A stretch of 64,000 nucleotides of DNA from Aureimonas psammosilenae. GTDB taxonomy: Bacteria > Pseudomonadota > Alphaproteobacteria > Rhizobiales > Rhizobiaceae. The translations under genes were made by a program, and so were the position numbers. The notes under the pieces were generated by a model. That model was not told the origin of the DNA. It did not search any database and saw nothing but the letters and a program-made list of their open reading frames with translations. Within the stretch, counting starts at the first letter, position 1, and each line of letters starts with the position of its first letter. Location: positions 1-64,000 of the forward strand of contig NZ_WEZG01000003.1 in assembly GCF_009176975.1 (NCBI RefSeq), in the 5' to 3' direction. Of the stretch, positions 58,314-64,000 are shown in pieces.

Positions 58314-59150
58314 TCACCACGCGATGGACGCGAGGATGTGGTCGGGTCGATGCCCTTCCGCCTCGATCAGGCTTTCCAGTTCCGCCTCGGAGAGATCGGC
58401 GTGGATGCCCGTGCGCACCAGCGCGGCACTGGCGCCGAACCGTTTCGCGCCCGCCACATCGTGTTCGACGCTGTCGCCGATGCAAACCAGTTCAAACGGC
58501 TGGACGCCGGCAAGCTCTGCCGCGTGGGCGTAGATCGCTGGAAACGGCTTGCCTACCCAGGTGACGGTGCCGCCAAGCTCTTCGTAGAGTTCGGCGATTC
58601 GGCCCGCGCCGAACGCCGTGCCGCCATTGCCGGTCAGCATCACCTTATCCGGGTTCGTGCAGACTGCCGGCACCTTTCGGCGGGCAGCCGGTTCCAAGAT
58701 TCGGCGATACTCGTCCAGCGCAGTGCGATCGCCCTGGCTGCCGCCGATCAGCACCAGTCCCGCCTCGCCGCCGTTGAGCGTTTCCGCAAGCCCTGCCGCT
58801 TCGGCGAAGCTTCGGTCGCCGGGGCTCGAAACGGTGAGGCAGCGCAAACTTCCGCTCATCGCCACGGGAATGCCCCCGGTTCGAAGCAGCGACAGGGCGA
58901 CATCCCCGGACGTGACGAAATGGTCGTAAGCCGCGCGCGGGATGCCGAGCCGTTCGACCCGCGCGGCGTTGTAATCGCCCGACCTTCCGGAATTGCTGAG
59001 AAGCACCACCGTTCGCCCGGCTTGCTTCAGCCGAAGGAGACTGTCCGCCGCACCGTTATAAGGGCGATGCCCATCGTGCAGCACGCCGTACTGATCCACG
59101 AAGAAGGCGGGATAATCAAAATCCCGCAGGCGCTCATGCATCGCCATCAT
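58314..59150 (-). CDS. HAD superfamily class IIA hydrolase (TIGR01459-type)
   Basis: 278 residues from the first of two adjacent ATGs at 59150, preceded by GGAAGGGG. The HAD nucleophile region is unusual, FFVDQYGVLHDG (Asp-x-Tyr rather than Asp-x-Asp), as in this rhizobial HAD subfamily. Motif II is LLSNSGR, and motif III/IV VGKPFPAIYAHA and CIGDSVEHDVAGA. Related to NagD and pyridoxal phosphatases; the substrate is unknown. Divergent from the BpsA-like gene. Confidence 0.85.
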   Translation of the reverse strand: MMAMHERLRDFDYPAFFVDQYGVLHDGHRPYNGAADSLLRLKQAGRTVVLLSNSGRSGDYNAARVERLGIPRAAYDHFVTSGDVALSLLRTGGIPVAMSGSLRCLTVSSPGDRSFAEAAGLAETLNGGEAGLVLIGGSQGDRTALDEYRRILEPAARRKVPAVCTNPDKVMLTGNGGTAFGAGRIAELYEELGGTVTWVGKPFPAIYAHAAELAGVQPFELVCIGDSVEHDVAGAKRFGASAALVRTGIHADLSEAELESLIEAEGHRPDHILASIAW

Positions 59151-59256
59151 CCACCCCTTCCAGCAATCGTTTCCTTCCGCTGATATCCTATCCGGACCGC
59201 AGCGACGAGCGAGGACGGATGGTGGATCGCCGGCCTCCGGCGCGATAGAAGCCGCC

Positions 59257-60444
59257 ATGGACACGACCGAGAACCAAACCATTCCCGCCGATAAAACGCT
59301 TGCCGCGCGGATCGCCGAGGCGACGTCGCTGCGCGAGGGACCGGATGGCGTGGTGCAGGTTCTGCGAGCCGTCCTGAAATCCGGGCCTCTTCCCCTTCGC
59401 GATCTCGCCCGCATCGTGCGCCTGCCCTTGCCCGTCGCGGGCGCGGTGCGCCGCGAACTGGAAACTGCCGGAATGTTGGAGCGAGGCGGCGGCTTGCGCC
59501 TGACCGAGGCCGGCCGCACCTACTGCGAAACGGAACTCGGCCTGGGCGCACCCGTCGCGACACCCGCTTCAGCGAGCATCGCAAACAGCGATCTTCCCGA
59601 CCTTCTTCGAGACCTCATGCCGGCGATGGAAGCGCATGTCGCAGCCGGCCCGGCCGTGGATGTCACGCTCGATCAAGCGCCGTGCACGCCCGAAACGGCG
59701 CTCAAGCGCGCTCACGCCATGGTCGATGCGGGCGGGGTCGAAGGTCGTCGCATCGCTATTATGGGCGACGACGACTCGATGTCGGTGGCGCTCTGGCTCG
59801 TCGGCTCGGCGCTTGGGGCAAGGCCGCGCGCGATCACCGTCTTCGAACTGGACGAAGCGCGCTGCGATCAACTGGGCCAAGCCGCGCGCGACCTTGCCTC
59901 GCCGGTCGAGATCGTCGCCCAGGACCTGCGCGATCCGCTGCCTCCGGCGCTTGTCGGACGGTTCGACGTGTTCGAAACGGACCCGCCCTACACGCTCGAC
60001 GGTATGGAGCTTTTCGTGCGGCGCGGGCTGGAAGCGGTGCGTCGCGAAACCGGCCTGCCGGGCTTTCTGTCCTATGCCGACCTCGCCCCCGGCGACCAGT
60101 TGGCGCTGATGCGTCGCCTGACCGAACTCGGGCTCGCCGCGACGCGCATCCGCCCGTCCTTCAATCGCTATGCGGGGGCGTCCATCCTTGGCTCGGTCGG
60201 CCAGTTCATCGATCTGCGAACGACAAACGAGACTTTGACCATAGGTGCCGAAGAGCGCTTTCTGCGGCCGATCTATACGGGAGAAGTCCGGCCCCGGCTC
60301 CGGCGCTATCGATGCCTGTCCTGCAAGCAGCCTGTCATCGTCGGGATAAGCCAGAAATTCGAGACGGTGGAAGCGCTGAAAGCCTCGGGCTGCCCCCATT
60401 GCGGCGAGAAGACCTTTCGCCGCGAAGGGATCGTCAAGGACTGA
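59257..60444 (+). CDS. BpsA-like aminopropyltransferase (bis-aminopropyl spermidine synthase family)
   Basis: 395 residues. An N-terminal winged-helix region (about 30-95) is followed by a Rossmann-type transferase with GDDD at 170-173 and DPPYT at 242-246, the catalytic motifs of archaeal branched-chain polyamine synthase BpsA. A C-terminal zinc-ribbon-like element has CLSC and CPHC pairs. BpsA transfers aminopropyl groups from decarboxylated SAM to spermidine. Here it abuts, tail to tail with zero bases between stops, an ACP gene whose operon begins with an AdoMetDC-like gene, so a joint pathway is plausible. Confidence 0.82.
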   Translation: MDTTENQTIPADKTLAARIAEATSLREGPDGVVQVLRAVLKSGPLPLRDLARIVRLPLPVAGAVRRELETAGMLERGGGLRLTEAGRTYCETELGLGAPVATPASASIANSDLPDLLRDLMPAMEAHVAAGPAVDVTLDQAPCTPETALKRAHAMVDAGGVEGRRIAIMGDDDSMSVALWLVGSALGARPRAITVFELDEARCDQLGQAARDLASPVEIVAQDLRDPLPPALVGRFDVFETDPPYTLDGMELFVRRGLEAVRRETGLPGFLSYADLAPGDQLALMRRLTELGLAATRIRPSFNRYAGASILGSVGQFIDLRTTNETLTIGAEERFLRPIYTGEVRPRLRRYRCLSCKQPVIVGISQKFETVEALKASGCPHCGEKTFRREGIVKD

Positions 60445-60729
60445 TCACACCCCAGCCTTCGCGTCTTCCACGGCCTCCACGAGCCCGGCGATGCCATCGG
60501 CGCGCTCGATCGCTTCCATGGAAAGATGGACGCCGAAGGCCTGATCCACGGCGAGCACGATCCGCACATGGGCGAAACTGTCCCAAGCCTCCAGATCGGA
60601 CGCGCGCGTGTCGAGGCTCAATTCCGATCGCGGAACGCCGATGACCTCAGAAACCACGCCGATGATCTTGCCGACCACCGCGTCGCAGGCCATCAGCCCA
60701 TCTTCGGAATCAGCAGCGGCCACCGTCAT
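60445..60729 (-). CDS. Acyl carrier protein
   Basis: 94 residues from the ATG at 60729, which overlaps the FkbH-like stop (ATGA) and has AGGAGA eight bases upstream; an earlier ATG at 60747 is less well placed. Phosphopantetheine attachment serine Ser51 in LEAWDSFAHVRIV. Acidic and helical, as usual. Not the fatty-acid ACP (different sequence and context). Together with the FkbH-like protein it suggests a carrier-bound short acyl group such as glyceryl. Confidence 0.85.
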   Translation of the reverse strand: MTVAAADSEDGLMACDAVVGKIIGVVSEVIGVPRSELSLDTRASDLEAWDSFAHVRIVLAVDQAFGVHLSMEAIERADGIAGLVEAVEDAKAGV

Positions 60730-62411
60730 TTCACTCTCCTGTTCCATGTCAGCCTCACAGCCTCTGGATGCTTCGGTTGGCCTGCTGGAAGTTGAAGTGC
60801 GACCGTTTCAGTATTCGCGTTAGCCGACATAGCCGAGAACCATCGGCGGGCAGGTTCGTTGCGTGACAGTTCGGCGACGGTGATCAGCAACCGGTCGCAG
60901 CCCTCCTCCGATGCGAGTTGCGCGAGAGCGGCCAGCATCGCATCCTCGACGCCTCGGCCGAGAGCTCGGCAACTCAAGAGCAGATTGTCGAGCACCAGAT
61001 CGCTCTCCCGTCGATGCGCCAGGACGAGGCCGACAAGGCCGTGAGCGCCGAAAGCGTCGTCCAAACGAACCATGAAATCGAAGGGAGAGTTGCGCGCCGC
61101 AAGTTCGAGAGAGTTCGGTCGGAAATCCGTCAGCGCGAACTGATTGACGCGGCTTGCCAGTTCCGCCGCGCGCGGAAACAAGGAAGGGACCAGCGGCTCG
61201 ACGGTGAGATGCGTTCCGAGCCGGCGCAGGAAGTCGCCGACATCATCCGCTTCCTCCCGAAGCCGCTCCACCGCCTCGCGCCGGCGATAGTGTTCCGCGC
61301 GCTGCGATGAAGCACCGCCAGTCTGTTTCAACAGCGGCTCAGCGCGAAGCATGGCGGCGAATCGGTTTGGCCGATCTTCCGCGAAAAGGCGGATATCGGC
61401 TTCGGGGAACCGCTCGGCCAAACGCGCGCAGTTCACGCTATCATCGTCGATCACGACGGCATGAGCAGATGAGAGGTTCAGCGTCGCGAGGCATCGCGCG
61501 ACGAGTTCGTCCTTCGTTTCCCACCCGACCGCAATGGTGGCGAAATCGCTGAGTTGCAGGGGCCAGTCTGGGTGGTCGGCGAAGATCGCTTCCACGTCCG
61601 TGAGATCGTTGCGGCTCGCAAGCGCCAAGAGGATGCCCTGCTCGCGAAAGCCCTTCAAAGCTTCGGCATAGGCGGCATGGAGCGAGATGCCCTCCACGCC
61701 GTCTTCCCCGAGCGTTCCAGACCAGAGCGTGCCGTCGAGATCGGTGACGACGAGCTTCGGCGCTGTTCCCTTCAATCTCGCCGCGAAACCCGCAGCTTCT
61801 TCGGACAGCCTGTCCACCGCTTCGGCACTCGGCATCGTGCCGAAAGTGCGGACGAAGCGCTCGTCCGTCGCCGGCCCCACCGTAACGACGCGCATCAGTT
61901 CGACCCCGGTGGGCGCGACCACGCTCGGTCCCTCGTCCTCAGCCAGGACCACGGCAAGAACCGGCGCGCGCAGGTGCGAGGCCAGACGACCGCCAAGCGG
62001 CAGGGCGAGGTCGATGGAGTTGGCGAACATCGGCATCAAAGCCATATCCACCCGCATGTCCGGGTCCTCCGCGGGCGTTGCGAGCATGGCTTCGAGCGCG
62101 GAGATGCCGTCGAGAGATACGAAATCGACGGTGAAGCCGGCAATGGCGAAGGACACGCGCAGGGCGTCCTCGACCACGCGTGGCTGGAACGCGCTGGCGA
62201 CGAGAACTCTGAGGGGACGTCCCGGAAGGTCGCCATCCACTTCCATGGATCGAAGAAGCGCTGCGGCCCGCTGCACGCCGAGCCTCTGGCGAGCGTCCCT
62301 CAAGGACCGGGCAAAGTGCCCTTGCCCTTTCCCGGCAGCGCGGCGAAGAACGTCCGCATCCGGCGCGGCTTCGTCCGGCAGAAAGCGCCAGAACGTCGGC
62401 TTCTCGCTCAC
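60726..62411 (-). CDS. FkbH-like HAD-IIIC protein
   Basis: 561 residues from a GTG at 62411, overlapping the upstream stop by four bases (GTGA). An N-terminal region of about 215 residues precedes the HAD-IIIC catalytic domain with VVTDLDGTLWSG (Asp224 and Asp226) and ASRNDLTDVEAIF. The C-terminal GNAT-like domain (FALTDFRPNS, LSCRALGRGVEDAML) is typical for the FkbH family. FkbH-type enzymes load a glyceryl unit from 1,3-bisphosphoglycerate onto an ACP. The adjoining ACP fits this. Actual substrate unknown. Confidence 0.87.
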   Translation of the reverse strand: MSEKPTFWRFLPDEAAPDADVLRRAAGKGQGHFARSLRDARQRLGVQRAAALLRSMEVDGDLPGRPLRVLVASAFQPRVVEDALRVSFAIAGFTVDFVSLDGISALEAMLATPAEDPDMRVDMALMPMFANSIDLALPLGGRLASHLRAPVLAVVLAEDEGPSVVAPTGVELMRVVTVGPATDERFVRTFGTMPSAEAVDRLSEEAAGFAARLKGTAPKLVVTDLDGTLWSGTLGEDGVEGISLHAAYAEALKGFREQGILLALASRNDLTDVEAIFADHPDWPLQLSDFATIAVGWETKDELVARCLATLNLSSAHAVVIDDDSVNCARLAERFPEADIRLFAEDRPNRFAAMLRAEPLLKQTGGASSQRAEHYRRREAVERLREEADDVGDFLRRLGTHLTVEPLVPSLFPRAAELASRVNQFALTDFRPNSLELAARNSPFDFMVRLDDAFGAHGLVGLVLAHRRESDLVLDNLLLSCRALGRGVEDAMLAALAQLASEEGCDRLLITVAELSRNEPARRWFSAMSANANTETVALQLPAGQPKHPEAVRLTWNRRVK

Positions 62412-62761
62412 ACCGCCAAGGGCTCGATGTGGCGGGTCACATAGGAGCGCTCCACCACGCCGTTCGGGCAAAGGCGTCGGGCGATCTCGTCGATGGCGCG
62501 GTTCTCGTCCATCTCCGGATTGCAGAGCAGGATATCGGCGAGAACCATGCGATATTCGGGCCAGGTCGTCAGCATGATGTGACTTTCGGCCAGAAACAGG
62601 ATCAGCGTCACACCGTGCGGCACGTAGCGCTGCGCATGCTCGCCGATGATCGTCGCGCCCACCGATTTGGCGGCCGCGATACCCGCCTCGAGGAGTTTGA
62701 CCTCGTCCTCGATCACGTTTTCGCAGTTGCGCATGTCCGCAAGGACCTGCCGGATTCTCAT
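62408..62761 (-). CDS. S-adenosylmethionine decarboxylase-fold (SpeD/SpeH) protein
   Basis: 117 residues, the size of class 1b bacterial enzymes. The processing site Glu59-Ser60-His61 (AESHIMLTTWPEY) would give the pyruvoyl cofactor from Ser60, and Cys80 (LLCNPEMDE) matches the catalytic cysteine. However, the conserved histidine five residues after the serine (His68 in Thermotoga) is Thr65. It may still decarboxylate SAM to supply the BpsA-like enzyme, or may have shifted to another amino acid, as described for some SpeD homologues. First gene of the operon with FkbH-like and ACP genes. Confidence 0.83.
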   Translation of the reverse strand: MRIRQVLADMRNCENVIEDEVKLLEAGIAAAKSVGATIIGEHAQRYVPHGVTLILFLAESHIMLTTWPEYRMVLADILLCNPEMDENRAIDEIARRLCPNGVVERSYVTRHIEPLAV

Positions 62762-62860
62762 GGCGCCTCGCCGTTTCGAACGATCCGCCCGGATGGGCTA
62801 GGCTTGTCGCGCGATGCTATATGCGTCGGCGTGAGCGGCGGCAAGGCGGACGGGTCGGGA

Positions 62861-63355
62861 ATGAGCAAGGCAGCGGGCGAAGCGAAGACCTTCGTCATCA
62901 GGAACCTGGAAACGCAGGATATCGACGCCGTGGCGCGGTTCGAGGTCGAGATCGCCACGCGCTCCTTCGCCGATGAAGCGGTGACGGACCTCGACCATTA
63001 CCGCAAGAAGCTGGGCAAACTGGTGAAGTACCGCGACGACTGGACGAAGGTGATCGAGAAGGACGGCGCGGTCTGCGGCTGGGCCTGGGTCGCATCCCGT
63101 CGCAACTTCATCACCGACGACCTTTATGCCGACTTCCGCTCCTTCTACGTGGACGGCCCGAAGGCCGGGCCGGCGGCGGCGGTCTCGTTGCTGCGAGCTG
63201 TTCTTGCCCATTGCGAAGCGGAAGGCTTTACCCGCATCGTCGGCCGCACGGCGACATCCAACGCGCCGATGCGAGCCCTCTACGAACTCGCCGGCTTTTC
63301 CGAGCGCCACATCGTCTACGAACTCGACATCGGCTCCGGACGCAAACTCGGCTAG
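62861..63355 (+). CDS. GNAT-family N-acetyltransferase
   Basis: 164 residues from the ATG at 62861; a GTG at 62831 would add ten residues. The GNAT fold is indicated by FVIRNLETQDIDAVARFEVE at the start and the C-terminal LRAVLAHCEAEGFTRIVGRT, then NAPMRALYELAGFSE, which includes the usual acetyl-CoA-binding region and the family's end motif. Divergent from the AdoMetDC-like operon, so it may acetylate its polyamine product, but this is only positional inference. Confidence 0.8.
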   Translation: MSKAAGEAKTFVIRNLETQDIDAVARFEVEIATRSFADEAVTDLDHYRKKLGKLVKYRDDWTKVIEKDGAVCGWAWVASRRNFITDDLYADFRSFYVDGPKAGPAAAVSLLRAVLAHCEAEGFTRIVGRTATSNAPMRALYELAGFSERHIVYELDIGSGRKLG

Positions 63356-63359
63356 ATCC

Positions 63360-64000
63360 TCAGATCGAGCCGCCCTCGACCATGTAGTTGTTGGCGGTGC
63401 ACATCGCCGAATCGTCGGACGCGAGGAACAGCACCATACGCACGACGAAGACCGGCTCGATCGGGTCCGGCAGGCACTGGCGCTCCAAGTGCTTGGCCAT
63501 CTTCTCCGGCGTCACCCACAGCTCCTTCTGGCGCTCCGTCATGATCCAGCCGGGAACCACGGTGTTCACACGGATACGGTGAGGGCCGAGGTCGCGGGCG
63601 AAGGAACGGGTCATGCCGTGAACGGCGGCCTTGGCGGTGGTGTAGACCGGCATGCCGCCGCCCGCCTCCCACCAGGAGTTCGACCCGATATTGACGATCG
63701 AGCCCCTGCCCGCCGCGATCATGCCGGGCGCGACGGCCTGCGTCGCGAAGAACATATGGCGCAGGTTCGTGGCGATGCGCTCGTCGTAATATTCGGGCGT
63801 GACGCTTTCCCAGCCATGCCGGTCGTCGCGGGCCGCGTTGTTGACGAGAACGAGCGCCGGACCGTGCGCCGCTTCGAGACGTGCGACGGCCGTCTTCAGG
63901 GCATCGATGTCGCGCAGGTCGCAAGGCTCGAACCGCACGGTGGCGGAACCGGAGAGTTCCGCTGCGAGCGCCTCGCCGCGCGTCGTGTCGATATCCACGA
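63360..64000 (-). CDS. SDR-family oxidoreductase (N-terminus cut by window edge)
   Basis: About 213 codons are visible; the N-terminal Rossmann glycine motif and start lie right of the window. Visible SDR features: DIDTTRGEALAAEL after the second strand (NAD-type aspartate), the VNNAARDDR motif, GSIVNIGSNSWWEAGG with the serine, and the catalytic YTTAKAA (Tyr-x-x-x-Lys). It ends in the typical NNYMVEGGSI. Probably an NAD-dependent sugar or polyol dehydrogenase; substrate unknown. Confidence 0.9.
   Translation of the reverse strand, partial: VDIDTTRGEALAAELSGSATVRFEPCDLRDIDALKTAVARLEAAHGPALVLVNNAARDDRHGWESVTPEYYDERIATNLRHMFFATQAVAPGMIAAGRGSIVNIGSNSWWEAGGGMPVYTTAKAAVHGMTRSFARDLGPHRIRVNTVVPGWIMTERQKELWVTPEKMAKHLERQCLPDPIEPVFVVRMVLFLASDDSAMCTANNYMVEGGSI

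Overview
The window is about 64 kb of high-GC, gene-dense bacterial chromosome. The gene content points to an alphaproteobacterium of the order Hyphomicrobiales (Rhizobiales). Supporting signs are the str operon (rpsL-rpsG-fusA-tuf), a malic enzyme fused to a phosphotransacetylase-like domain, a class II DAHP synthase, the gph/rpiA/DUF2059/gor neighbourhood and a Brucella/rhizobium-like polyol locus. A family-level guess such as Aurantimonadaceae would be speculation. No transposase, integrase, CRISPR array or phage gene was seen.

Layout. 1-4331: str operon on the minus strand; tuf runs off the left edge. 4591-8986: Mla-type (MCE) lipid transport operon, with permease, ATPase, MCE protein and lipoprotein. 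9169-23380: housekeeping and metabolic genes: DgcA epimerase, malic enzyme, gltX, DedA protein, class II DAHP synthase, a Tat-exported unknown, GH3 glucosidase, GGCT-like protein, glutathione reductase, DUF2059 protein, rpiA and gph. 23435-23509: tRNA-Val(CAC). 23862-39826: a co-directional block of twelve genes, the most unusual part of the window. It joins a SrfA/SrfB/SrfC set (two SrfA-like membrane proteins, an actin/Hsp70-fold ATPase, a dynamin-like GTPase) to genes resembling the periplasmic and ABC-transporter arm of the type VI secretion threonine-phosphorylation pathway: a kinase-less vWA protein, TagT/TagS-like ABC proteins, a TagR-like FGE-fold protein and lipoproteins. No type VI secretion structural gene is present. 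39918-45699: hybrid histidine kinase, isochorismatase-family hydrolase, NAD synthetase and a small helix-turn-helix protein.

45713-58265 is a polyol catabolic locus. It has a GlpD/EryB-like dehydrogenase, a 2-hydroxyacid dehydrogenase, an EryA-like FGGY kinase, a CUT1 ABC importer with two non-equivalent ATPases, a SorC-family regulator, an RpiB/EryI-like isomerase and a divergent TpiA/EryH-like isomerase. This fits an erythritol-type route feeding erythrose-4-phosphate, but no EryC homologue lies in the window.

58314-64000 holds a HAD phosphatase and then a small cluster. A SpeD-fold decarboxylase, an FkbH-like HAD enzyme and an acyl carrier protein form an overlapping operon, which meets a BpsA-like aminopropyltransferase tail to tail. 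A divergent GNAT acetyltransferase and a truncated SDR oxidoreductase follow. The combination suggests a carrier-protein-linked polyamine or aminopropyl metabolite; this is inference.
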